From the NCBI RefSeq assembly GCF_000614185.1, contig NZ_BAKM01000010.1, positions 1 to 64,000 of the forward strand: 64,000 nt of DNA, read 5' to 3'. Positions 55,807 through 64,000 of this stretch are shown one piece after another. Both the position numbers and the translations under genes were made by a program. This DNA is from Phocaeicola sartorii JCM 17136 = DSM 21941 (GTDB lineage: Bacteria > Bacteroidota > Bacteroidia > Bacteroidales > Bacteroidaceae). How positions within the stretch are numbered: the first letter of the stretch is position 1; the number at the start of each line of letters is the position of its first letter. A model generated the notes under the pieces. That model saw only the letters and a list, made by a program, of their open reading frames with translations, was not told where the DNA came from and ran no database searches.

Positions 55807-57240
55807 ATGATTAATAGTTATTTAGTGCAGCAAATTAAGGGAAATTTTCTATATAAACCAACTTTAGAGCAAGAAAAAGCTGTTAAATTTTTAGCAGATT
55901 TTCTCTTTTCCCGCCAATCGGACTCGGTTTTCCTCTTAAAGGGGTATGCCGGAACGGGTAAAACGTCTCTTATCGGGGCGTTGGTGAAGACCTTGGACCA
56001 GTTGCAGCAAAAGTGTGTGCTGCTTGCTCCGACGGGCAGGGCGGCCAAAGTTTTTTCGCATTACGCACAGCATCCGGCTTATACGATTCATAAGAAGATT
56101 TACCGGCAGCGTAACTTTTCGAATGACCTGGACAACTTTTCTTTGGATGACAATCTGCATCAGCATACTTTGTTTATCGTGGATGAGGCGTCGATGATCG
56201 CTAATGACGGATTGGCGGGGTCGGTCTTTGGCACGGGACGCCTGCTGGACGACTTGATTCAATATGTATATGCCGGAGCAGGCTGCCGCCTGATGCTGAT
56301 AGGGGATACGGCGCAGCTTCCTCCGGTGGGCGAGGAGGAGAGTCCGGCTCTTTCGGCCGATAAGTTGCGTGGGTATGGTATGGAGATCTATGAGGCGCAG
56401 CTTACCGAGGTGGTGCGCCAGATGCACGATTCGGGAATTCTTTGGAATGCGACAGAGTTGCGCCGCTACATATCCGAGGAAGACTTTTTCACTTTGCCTT
56501 CTGTTCGTGTGGAAGGCTTTCCGGATATCCGGACGGTTTCTGGCAGTGAGCTGATCGAGGTGATTAATGATTGTTACGGTCAGGCGGGTATGGATGAGAC
56601 GATTGTGGTCTGCCGTTCCAATAAGCGGGCGAATATTTATAATAAAGGAATCAGGAATACCATTTTGTATCGGGAGGATGAGCTGAACAGCGGTGACCTG
56701 CTGATGGTGGCGAAGAACAACTATTTCTGGACGGAGGGCTGTAAGGAGATCGATTTTATAGCCAATGGAGATATAGCGGTGGTGCGTCGTGTCCGCCGGG
56801 TGCGCGAGGCATACGGCTTTCGTTTTGCCGATGTGGTGCTGGCGTTCCCCGACTATGATGAGATGGAACTGGAGGTGAAGCTCCTGTTGGATACTTTGCA
56901 CACCGAAACGCCTGCATTGCCCAAGGAACTGAACGACAAACTGTTTTATTCGGTCTTGGAGGATTATGCCGATATAACCGTGAAGCGTGAACGGATGAGG
57001 AAAATGAAAGCTGACCCTTATTACAATGCCTTGCAGGTGAAATATGCGTACGCCGTCACTTGTCACAAGGCACAGGGCGGTCAGTGGAGACGGGTCTTTC
57101 TGGATCAGGGCTATATGACGGAGGATATGCTGAATCCGGATTATTTCCGCTGGCTGTATACGGCTTTCACCCGTGCTACGGAAGTTCTGTATCTGGTGAA
57201 CTGGCCGAAGGAGCAGACGGAACAAGCAGACGGGCAGTGA
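55807..57240 (+). CDS. ATP-dependent RecD-like DNA helicase
   Basis: 477 residues, superfamily 1 helicase. Walker A KGYAGTGKTSLIGALV (residues 45-60), Walker B LFIVDEASMI, motif III (MLIGDTAQLPPVGEEESPAL) and the C-terminal UvrD_C_2 motif YAVTCHKAQGGQWRRVFLDQ with LYTAFTRATEVLYLV. It is a short RecD2-type helicase without an N-terminal extension, probably acting in DNA repair or transposition control. It is divergent to the pseudopilin-like operon. A terminator lies at 57373-57413. Intact. Confidence 0.92.
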   Translation: MINSYLVQQIKGNFLYKPTLEQEKAVKFLADFLFSRQSDSVFLLKGYAGTGKTSLIGALVKTLDQLQQKCVLLAPTGRAAKVFSHYAQHPAYTIHKKIYRQRNFSNDLDNFSLDDNLHQHTLFIVDEASMIANDGLAGSVFGTGRLLDDLIQYVYAGAGCRLMLIGDTAQLPPVGEEESPALSADKLRGYGMEIYEAQLTEVVRQMHDSGILWNATELRRYISEEDFFTLPSVRVEGFPDIRTVSGSELIEVINDCYGQAGMDETIVVCRSNKRANIYNKGIRNTILYREDELNSGDLLMVAKNNYFWTEGCKEIDFIANGDIAVVRRVRRVREAYGFRFADVVLAFPDYDEMELEVKLLLDTLHTETPALPKELNDKLFYSVLEDYADITVKRERMRKMKADPYYNALQVKYAYAVTCHKAQGGQWRRVFLDQGYMTEDMLNPDYFRWLYTAFTRATEVLYLVNWPKEQTEQADGQ

Positions 57241-57372
57241 GGCGCTGATGACTGGCTGTCTGCCTGCAGCCGTTTGGCTGACGGCTTTTCTCCCTATGGC
57301 TAAGCCTTTTTGAGCGTTTGTGTTCTATCTCCTTTATTCATATAGGAGAAAAGGCTTGATGAGGCAGATGAA

Positions 57373-57413
57373 AAAACTCCGCCATCGGCTTTCGGACCGG
57401 ATGGCGGAGTTTT
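57373..57413. terminator. bidirectional terminator between the helicase and alaS
   Basis: AAAACTCCGCCAT pairs with ATGGCGGAGTTTT across a 15-base loop, with an A-run before it and TTTT after it, between two convergent genes. Confidence 0.85.
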
Positions 57414-57449
57414 GATATATATACGAGATATGGACGAAATCCGGATGGA

Positions 57450-60068
57450 TTACAGTGCGGCCAGCTCTATCACTTTGTCAACAGCCGCATTCAGGCCATC
57501 GGGATTCTTACCGCCTGCCGTAGCGAAGTGGGGTTGACCGCCGCCACCGCCTTGTATCAGTTTGGCCGCCTCGCGGACCAGTTTGCCTGCATTCTGTCCG
57601 GCTTTTACCAAGTCTTCGCTGATCATCACGGTCAGCATCGGTTTGTTATTGTCCACACTGCCTATTACAACGAACAGGTTGGCGGGAATCTCACCTTTCA
57701 GCTGGAAAGCAATGTCTTTCACAATGTCGGCAGACATCGGGATGATGGCTTTCACTACTTTCACACCATTTATTTCTTTGGCATTCTCTACTAGTCTGGC
57801 TTTCAGTGCGGCACCTTTTTCTTTCATGAACTCTTCCACCTGCTTCTTCAATCCGGCATTTTCGTCAATATACTTGCGGATGGCTACTTTCAGGTCGGGA
57901 GCGTTGTTGAACAATGCCTTCAGGTCATTCAGGGTATCTTGAACCGTATCCATCAGTTCTTCCACTTTGACACCCGTGATAGCCTCGATACGGCGCACAC
58001 CGGCAGCAACAGAGCTTTCGCTGATGATGCGGACCATACCGATCTTGCCTGTGGCGGGAACGTGCGTACCTCCGCAGAATTCGATGGAGTTGCCGAACTG
58101 GACAACACGCACCTCATCACCATACTTTTCACCGAACAAGGCGATAGCGCCCAGTTCCTTCGCCTTTTCGATAGGAAGATTGCGGTATTCCGTCAAAGGG
58201 ATGTTCTCGCGTATTTTAGCATTTACCAGATGTTCCACTTCACGAAGTTGCTCGTCGGTCACTTTCTGGAAGTGGGAGAAGTCAAAACGCAAGGACTCGG
58301 GAGTCACTAAAGAACCTTTCTGCTCTACATGAGTACCCAGCACTTGGCGCAATGCTTCGTCCAGCAAGTGGGTGCAAGAGTGGTTGGCGGCACAGGCGGC
58401 ACGTTTTTCCGTATCCACACAAGCCATCATCGGAACATCCAGGTGTTCGGGCAGTTTCTTGGTGATATGGATGGGAAGGTTGTTTTCCTTCTTGGTGTCA
58501 ATGATTTCAATGGTTTCGAATTCGCTTACGATCACCCCTGTATCGCCTACTTGTCCACCACTTTCGGCATAGAACGGAGTGTCGCTCAGCACGATTTGGT
58601 AGAGTGTCTGGTTTTTCTGCTTGATCTGGCGGTAACGCAGGATGCTAGTTTCATATTCGGTAAAGTCATATCCCACGAAGTGGGTGTCACCTTCCTTCAG
58701 AATGATCCAGTCGCCGGTCTCGACGGCTGCTGCATTGCGCGCGCGTTCTTTTTGCTTTTGCATTTCGGCGTTGAACTCAGCTTCGTTTACGGTCATGCCA
58801 TTTTCGCGGAGTATCAGTTCCGTCAGGTCGAGGGGGAAGCCGAAGGTGTCATATAATGTAAAGGCATCCACACCGCTGATTTCTTTTTTTCCGGCAGCTT
58901 TGGCGTCGTTCATTGTCTTGTCCAGCAGACGGATCCCTGTCTCCAAGGTGCGCAGGAAGGATTCTTCTTCTTCTTTGATCACTTTCTCGATCAATGTTTT
59001 CTGTGCGTTCAGTTCCGGATAGGCTTCGCCCATGTTTTCTATCAGTACAGGCAGCAGCTTGTACATGAATGCTTGTTTCTGTCCCAAGAAAGTATATCCG
59101 TAACGGACGGCACGGCGGAGGATACGGCGGATGACATAACCGGCCTTTGCATTGCCGGGCAGCTGGCCGTCGGTGATTGAGAACGCGATGGTACGGATAT
59201 GGTCGGCGATAACGCGCATGGCGATATCTTTCTGGTTGTCCTGTCCGTAGGTGGTTCCTGCCATTTCTGCGATGGCTTTCAGGATCGGTTGGAACACATC
59301 GGTGTCATAGTTGGATGTCTTGCCTTGCAGGGTGCGCACCAGACGCTCGAATCCCATACCGGTATCGATCACTTTGGCGGGAAGGCCTTCCAGTGAACCG
59401 TCCGCTTTGCGGTTGAACTGCATGAATACAAGGTTCCAGATTTCGATTACTTGCGGATGATCCTTGTTTACCAGCTGGCTGCCGGGTATTTGAGCCTTTT
59501 CCTCCTCCGGACGTGAGTCGATATGGATTTCGGAGCATGGGCCGCAGGGACCTGTGTCGCCCATCTCCCAAAAGTTGTCGTGCTTGTTTCCGTTTAGGAT
59601 ATGGTCTTTTGGCAGGAACTGTTCCCAGTAAGAAGCTGCCTCGTTGTCCCGTTCCAGTCCTTCTTCGGGGCTTCCTTCGAATACGGTGGCATACAGATCT
59701 TTCGGGTCAATCTTCAGTACATCTACCAGATATTCCCATGCCCAGCTGATGGCCTCTTTCTTGAAGTAATCTCCGAAAGACCAGTTGCCCAGCATCTCGA
59801 ACATGGTGTGGTGGTAGGTGTCGTGTCCCACTTCTTCCAGGTCATTGTGCTTGCCGCTTACACGCAAACATTTTTGTGAGTCCGCGACTCTTTTGTATTT
59901 GGCCGGGTGGTTGCCCAGGATAATGTCTTTGAACTGGTTCATACCTGCATTGGTGAACATCAATGTGGGGTCATCTTTAATGACCATCGGAGCCGACGGG
60001 ACAATCTGGTGTCCTTTCGACTCGAAAAAGCTTTTGAAAGAATCTCTAATTTCGTTAGCTGTCATCAT
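57450..60068 (-). CDS. alaS: alanyl-tRNA synthetase
   Basis: 872 residues, a full-length AlaRS. The class II core starts [20 protein letters not shown] with [19 protein letters not shown], then the editing domain with [20 protein letters not shown] and [15 protein letters not shown] (zinc-binding His/Cys), and a C-terminal DHHA1-type region [20 protein letters not shown]. It charges tRNA-Ala and deacylates mischarged Ser/Gly-tRNA. A divergent promoter region (box at 60116-60123) separates it from the M23 peptidase. Intact. Confidence 0.97.
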   Translation of the reverse strand: MMTANEIRDSFKSFFESKGHQIVPSAPMVIKDDPTLMFTNAGMNQFKDIILGNHPAKYKRVADSQKCLRVSGKHNDLEEVGHDTYHHTMFEMLGNWSFGDYFKKEAISWAWEYLVDVLKIDPKDLYATVFEGSPEEGLERDNEAASYWEQFLPKDHILNGNKHDNFWEMGDTGPCGPCSEIHIDSRPEEEKAQIPGSQLVNKDHPQVIEIWNLVFMQFNRKADGSLEGLPAKVIDTGMGFERLVRTLQGKTSNYDTDVFQPILKAIAEMAGTTYGQDNQKDIAMRVIADHIRTIAFSITDGQLPGNAKAGYVIRRILRRAVRYGYTFLGQKQAFMYKLLPVLIENMGEAYPELNAQKTLIEKVIKEEEESFLRTLETGIRLLDKTMNDAKAAGKKEISGVDAFTLYDTFGFPLDLTELILRENGMTVNEAEFNAEMQKQKERARNAAAVETGDWIILKEGDTHFVGYDFTEYETSILRYRQIKQKNQTLYQIVLSDTPFYAESGGQVGDTGVIVSEFETIEIIDTKKENNLPIHITKKLPEHLDVPMMACVDTEKRAACAANHSCTHLLDEALRQVLGTHVEQKGSLVTPESLRFDFSHFQKVTDEQLREVEHLVNAKIRENIPLTEYRNLPIEKAKELGAIALFGEKYGDEVRVVQFGNSIEFCGGTHVPATGKIGMVRIISESSVAAGVRRIEAITGVKVEELMDTVQDTLNDLKALFNNAPDLKVAIRKYIDENAGLKKQVEEFMKEKGAALKARLVENAKEINGVKVVKAIIPMSADIVKDIAFQLKGEIPANLFVVIGSVDNNKPMLTVMISEDLVKAGQNAGKLVREAAKLIQGGGGGQPHFATAGGKNPDGLNAAVDKVIELAAL

Positions 60069-60115
60069 GTCGCTTAATATATTGTCTTCTAGTTAATATT
60101 CTCAAAAAGGATTTG

Positions 60116-60123
60116 CAAAGATA
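60116..60123 (-). promoter_or_regulatory. -7 box of alaS
   Basis: TATCTTTG on the minus strand, 47 bp upstream of the alaS start, part of a divergent promoter region. Confidence 0.55.
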
Positions 60124-60134
60124 ATTGGTTTTAT

Positions 60135-60142
60135 TATTTTTG
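60135..60142 (+). promoter_or_regulatory. -7 box of the M23 peptidase gene
   Basis: TATTTTTG on the plus strand; it faces away from the alaS box at 60116-60123. Confidence 0.5.
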
Positions 60143-60205
60143 TCGACAAGAATTGTGCAAAATATTGATGTGTTGTGCATTAAAAACTTCAAAAAGCAGA
60201 AATAG

Positions 60206-61174
60206 ATGCGTAAAGTCTACTATATTTATAACCCTAAGACCCGTACATACGACCGCATTTACCCCACAGTGAGGCAGCGCGCCTTAAGCATCCTGCGCCG
60301 TTTGTTTGTGGGAATGGGCCTGGGGGCAGGCAGTTTCATCCTCTTGTTGTTCATCTTCGGATCTCCTTCCGAGAAAGAACTCCGTATAGAAAATGCCCGT
60401 TTGTTGGCTCAATATAATGTACTGTCCCATCGGCTGGACGAGGCGTTGGGCGTCATGCAGGACATCCAGCAGCGTGATGATAACTTGTATCGTGTGGTGT
60501 TGCAGGCCGATCCTGTTTCGGATGCTGTCCGCAAGGCAGGTTATGGGGGGACGAACCGTTATGAACAGTTGCGGGATATGGCGAATGCCGATCTGGTCAT
60601 CAATACCACTCAGAAACTGGATATGCTGAACCGGCAGCTTTATATCCAGTCCAAGTCTTTTGACGAGGTGGTGGATTTGTGCAAGAACCATGACGAGATG
60701 TTGAAGTGTATTCCGGCCATCATGCCGGTATCCAATAAGGATTTGAAGAAGACGGCTTCCGGTTACGGTGTCCGTATAGATCCTATTTATAAGACTGCCA
60801 AGTTTCATGCGGGAATGGACTTCTCTGCCAATATCGGCACTCCTGTCTATGCCACGGGGGACGGAACGGTGGTGAAAGCGGGCTGGGAGACCGGTTATGG
60901 AAACTTGATTCAGGTGAATCATGGTTTCGGGTATGTGACTTGGTATGCGCATTTAAGCAAGTATAAGGTTCGTCCGGGACAAAAGGTGGTGCGTGGGGAA
61001 GTGATAGGGGAAGTAGGAAATACGGGCAAGAGTACCGGGCCTCACTTGCACTATGAAGTGCACGTGAAAGGAAAGGTGCAGAATCCCGTGAACTATTATT
61101 TCATGGACTTGAGTGCCGAAGATTATGACAGGATGATACAGATTGCTGCCAATCACGGCAAGGTATTTGACTAG
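60206..61174 (+). CDS. M23 family peptidase (cell-wall hydrolase type)
   Basis: 322 residues. A membrane helix at residues 30-52 (GLGAGSFILLLFIFGSPSEK), a coiled-coil periplasmic part (ENARLLAQYNVLSHRLDEAL) and a C-terminal LytM/M23 domain with the zinc ligands HAGMDFSANIGTPVYATGDG (His, Asp) and GPHLHYEVHVKG (H-x-H). It probably cleaves peptidoglycan cross-links or acts in cell-division regulation. It is followed 34 bp later by the MerR gene and is divergent to alaS. Intact. Confidence 0.92.
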   Translation: MRKVYYIYNPKTRTYDRIYPTVRQRALSILRRLFVGMGLGAGSFILLLFIFGSPSEKELRIENARLLAQYNVLSHRLDEALGVMQDIQQRDDNLYRVVLQADPVSDAVRKAGYGGTNRYEQLRDMANADLVINTTQKLDMLNRQLYIQSKSFDEVVDLCKNHDEMLKCIPAIMPVSNKDLKKTASGYGVRIDPIYKTAKFHAGMDFSANIGTPVYATGDGTVVKAGWETGYGNLIQVNHGFGYVTWYAHLSKYKVRPGQKVVRGEVIGEVGNTGKSTGPHLHYEVHVKGKVQNPVNYYFMDLSAEDYDRMIQIAANHGKVFD

Positions 61175-61208
61175 TCGCGATTTTTTTATTCTCAATCTTT
61201 AATTTAAC

Positions 61209-61556
61209 ATGGCTTATAATCCGAATAAAGAACTGAAGCTTTACTATTCCATCGGGGAAGTGGCGAAGATGTTTGATGTAAATGAATCCTTGTTGCGTTA
61301 TTGGGAAAAGGAGTTCCCTTTTATTTCGCCTAAGAAGGCGGGAGGTAATATCCGTCAGTATCGCAAGGAGGATATTGAGAATATACGGTTGGTGTATCAT
61401 CTGGTGAAAGAGAAGGGGATGACTTTGCAAGGGGCCAGGCAAAAACTGAAGATGAACAGGGAGACCACTGTCCGTACAACGGAGATTCTGGACAGACTGA
61501 AGCTGATACGGGAGGAACTGGTGAGCATGCGCAAGGAACTGGATTATCTGACATAA
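61209..61556 (+). CDS. MerR family transcriptional regulator
   Basis: 115 residues. An N-terminal MerR-type winged helix (LYYSIGEVAKMFDVNESLLR, YWEKEFPFISPKKAGGNIRQ, YRKEDIENIRLVYHLVKEKG), followed by a short coiled-coil dimerisation helix (LDRLKLIREELVSMRKELDY). It has no Cys effector site, so it is not a metal sensor. It resembles the Bacteroidetes MerR protein that follows the M23 peptidase. Its target is unknown. Intact. Confidence 0.9.
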   Translation: MAYNPNKELKLYYSIGEVAKMFDVNESLLRYWEKEFPFISPKKAGGNIRQYRKEDIENIRLVYHLVKEKGMTLQGARQKLKMNRETTVRTTEILDRLKLIREELVSMRKELDYLT

Positions 61557-61561
61557 CCACA

Positions 61562-61642
61562 TTCACCACAGATGGCACATTAGCTCTGATTGGAAACAGA
61601 TAGTGGATTATCTGTAGGGTAATCTGTGTGATCTGTGGTGAA
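61562..61642. repeat. inverted repeat between convergent genes
   Basis: TTCACCACAGAT (61562-61573) and ATCTGTGGTGAA (61631-61642) are perfect inverted partners. The spacer has several CTGT-rich copies (ATCTGTAGGG, AATCTGTGTG). It probably forms the shared 3' end of merR and the RSH gene. Confidence 0.6.
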
Positions 61643-61653
61643 ACAGGCATTTG

Positions 61654-63923
61654 TCAATTCGGTTGATCCTCAAACTTCTCAATACGGGTGACCGTCTTTA
61701 TTTCGTCTATTTTTCTTAAATTGGTTGTTATAGTCTTCACGTCATCTACATCATGCACGAACAGCTGTATCCTGCCTTCAAAGATACCATCATTGCTCTC
61801 AATGCTCAGCTTATGGATATTCACATTCAACTGTTGTGAAATGACCTGAGTCACTTTATTAAGGATACCGATATTGTCAATACCTTTTATGTAAATGTTT
61901 ACGGGGAAATACAGAGACTTGCCTGTCTCCCATTGCACAGCCAGCAGGCGGTTGCCGTAACTGCTCTTTAGCTTGGTGGCCAGCGGGCATTGGCGTTTAT
62001 GGATAATGATGCGGTTATTATCGCCTATATATCCCAATACGTCATCTCCCGGGATAGGCTTGCAGCATTCGGCTATCACATAGTTCTTTTGGATTGCTTC
62101 GGGGGTCAGTTTCAACACTTTCTTGCTGTCTATCTTTTGCAAGGGTTCTTTCTCTTCCTCCGGTTTCTCCTTGTTTGTCTTGCTGCCTCCGAAGGCGAAA
62201 GAGATATACTTTTTCCAGTTGCTGGGAGTCGGTTTGTCTTTCAGCTCGTTTTTGTCGTTTTCTCCAAGAATGATCGTTTTTAATCCGATGGCGGCAAATA
62301 ATTCTTCTTGTGTCTTGCTAGTATGCAGGTTGCAGATCTTCCGTATATTTTCGGGAGTGTACTCTATTCCTTCCTTGGAGAAGAATTCGCGCAGCATTTC
62401 CTCGCCGGCCTGTTGCATCCCTCGCTGTTCGCGTTTTAGTATGGCCAGAATCTTGGCCTTGGCTTTTGCGGTGGTGGCGAAGTTTATCCACGAAGGCTGT
62501 ACGTGCTGTGATTTGGATGTAAGAATCTCCACTTGGTCGCCGCTTTGCAGTTTATGACTCAAGGGAACCAGCTTGTGGTTGACTTTTGCTCCGATACAAT
62601 GGCTGCCCAAGAAAGTGTGGATGGAGAATGCGAAATCCAGTGCCGTACAGTTTTGCGGCATTGTTTTGATCTCACCTTTCGGGGTGAAGACAAATATTTC
62701 GGAAGCAAACAGGTTCAGTTTGATGGTATCCAGAAAGTCCATGGCATCGGGTTGCGGATCGTCCAGAATTTCCTTGATGGTACGCAACCATTTTTCCAGT
62801 TCGCCTTCATCTTCGCTGCCTCCGCCTTCTTTATATTTCCAGTGTGCGGCAAAGCCTTGTTCGGCTACGTCGTTCATCCGCTCGCTGCGTATCTGCACTT
62901 CTATCCATTGGCCTTTATTGCTCATCAGGGTTACGTGGAGTGCCTGATAGCCGTTGGCTTTGGGGTGACTTACCCAGTCGCGCAGGCGGTCGGGGTGCGG
63001 TTTGTAGATTTTGGATATGGATACGTATATGTTAAAGCACTCATTGAGTTCTTCTTCGGGGTTCTTGGGGCTGAAAATGATGCGGACAGCCAGGATATCG
63101 TATATTTCTTCGAATGTGATATGCTTGGTCTGCATCTTGTTCCAGATGGAATAGGGGGATTTTACCCGTGCTATCAGTTGGTAGCTGATACCCATCTTGT
63201 CCAGTTGCGCACGGATAGGTGCCGTGAATTCACGGAATACCTCTTCGCGTTCTGCCTGTGTCTCTTGTAACTTGGATTCTATTTGGGTATATTCTTCCGG
63301 ATGCTCATATTTGAAACTGAGATCTTCCAACTCTGTCTTTATTTTGTTCAGCCCCAGGCGGTTGGCCAGTGCGCATAGATGTATAAAGTTTCTCCGGCAA
63401 TTTTGTATTGTTTGTTGGGAAGCATGGAGCCCAGTGTACGCATGTTATGCAGGCGGTCGGCTATTTTGATGAGGATAACCCGGATGTCATCGCTCATGGT
63501 CAGTAGCAATTTCTTGAAGTTTTCGGCTTGTGCGGAAGCACGGTCTCCGAATATGCCACCGGATATTTTGGTCAGTCCATCTACAATCTGGGCTATTTTA
63601 GGGCCGAACAGGTTCTCGATATCTTCTACGGTGTAGTCTGTATCTTCGACTACATCATGCAACAGGGCCGAACAAATGGATGTCGATCCCAAGCCTATTT
63701 CGGTGCATACGATTTTGGCAACGGCTATGGGGTGCATGATGTATGGTTCGCCCGAGCGTCGCTTTACTCCTTTATGTGCTTGTTTGGCAAAATTGAATGC
63801 CTTTGTGATGATTTCTACTTTTTTACGGTGCTTGGTCGCCAGATAACTGTCCAAAAGTTCTTGAAACCCTTGGTTTATCATTTCCTCGTCCGCTTGTTCC
63901 TGAATCTGCTTTTCATCCGTCAT
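61654..63923 (-). CDS. RelA/SpoT homologue ((p)ppGpp synthetase/hydrolase), one frame break
   Basis: About 757 residues. N-terminal HD hydrolase domain (PYIMHPIAVAKIVCTEIGLG, SALLHDVVEDTDYT), synthetase domain (ARVKSPYSIWNKMQTKHITF, PKANGYQALHVTLMSNKGQW), TGS domain (FTPKGEIKTMPQNCTALDFA) and C-terminal ACT domain (LFVHDVDDVKTITTNLRKID). A bifunctional controller of the stringent response. The frame breaks at 63370-63371: TATGCGCACTGG reads into a stop, while restoring TATGCGCCACTGG gives YIYAPLANRLGLNKIKTELE, the conserved junction of HD and synthetase. A -7 box TATTTTTG lies at 63950-63957. The break is another GCC-type loss. Confidence 0.9.
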
Positions 63924-63949
63924 ATCTTTGCCTCCTATAATCTATACTG

Positions 63950-63957
63950 CAAAAATA
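63950..63957 (-). promoter_or_regulatory. -7 box of the RSH gene
   Basis: TATTTTTG on the minus strand, 26 bp upstream of the ATG at 63923. Confidence 0.55.
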
Positions 63958-64000
63958 TACAAAAAACATATTCAAGCAAGCATTTTCGGAAAATGTATCG

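Noticed and set aside
55936-57225. 429-residue open frame on the minus strand opposite the RecD-like helicase
   Set aside because: The plus-strand helicase has all its motifs; the minus frame has low-complexity His/Arg/Leu composition and no motif.
62533-63270. 245-residue plus-strand frame opposite the RSH gene
   Set aside because: The RSH domains on the minus strand are unmistakable; the plus frame is compositionally a shadow.
1-64000. CRISPR array or prophage
   Set aside because: No set of regularly spaced 25-40-bp repeats and no phage structural genes were seen; the repeats found are palindromic or short direct arrays.

Overview
The window is a chromosomal stretch from a gut Bacteroidales, most likely Bacteroidaceae of the Bacteroides/Phocaeicola type. 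The evidence is Bacteroidales-type -7 promoter boxes (TAnnTTTG) ahead of many genes, the Mfa/Fim fimbrillin operon with DUF3575, DUF3868 and DUF4906 proteins, a lipoprotein M43 protease, DUF4450 and six-hairpin glycosidases, and housekeeping orders typical of the group (M23 peptidase - MerR - RSH; psd - pssA - DUF4834). Species was not determined.

Layout. 0.1-9.8 kb: a phase-variable-looking fimbrial operon on the + strand. A 170-bp segment bounded by perfect 16-bp inverted repeats (163-178 and 349-364) lies 43 bp before DUF3575, then DUF3868, major fimbrillin (Mfa1 type), Mfa2/FimB anchor, a minor subunit and a DUF4906 tip-type protein. A protein built from six tandem helix-turn-helix units follows (9.8-11.1 kb). 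11.1-13.4 kb: an eroded module with an ORF6N fragment, a broken XRE repressor, a truncated AraC fragment, a higBA-like toxin-antitoxin pair and an internally deleted AlbA_2 gene. 13.5-20.8 kb: a histidine phosphatase, then a minus-strand glycan cluster (GH105, six-hairpin glycosidase lipoprotein, DUF4450 glycosidase) without SusC/SusD. 21-44.7 kb: mostly housekeeping genes (pyrH, MATE, M43 protease, birA, mmcQ/yjbR, yraN, tadA, pssA, psd, dnaE, trxA, tsaE, zinc-type ABC permease, aroA, fbaB, gpmA, dinB, antiporter) and then tRNA-Pro(GGG). 44.9-46.5 kb: 1.6 kb without a credible gene but rich in inverted repeats. 46.5-64 kb: AraC regulator, aroB, a large outer-membrane beta-barrel protein, cls, rsmD, DUF3822, a pseudopilin-like protein, a RecD-like helicase, alaS, M23 peptidase, MerR and an RSH (p)ppGpp enzyme.

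A striking property of the whole window is the number of one- or two-base frame breaks (16 located with confidence) in genes that otherwise read as full length, including dnaE, tadA and the RSH gene, which cells are not expected to survive or thrive without. Fifteen of the sixteen are net losses, and about eleven are repaired by restoring a C or G in a GCC/GGC context. I therefore treat most as systematic sequence errors, not decay, and annotate such genes as single spanning features.

The most biologically interesting items are the probable invertible promoter of the fimbrial operon, the six-fold HTH protein behind that operon, the repeat-rich gene-free island next to tRNA-Pro, the degenerate ADP-ribosylglycohydrolase, and the pseudopilin-like/DUF3822 pair.
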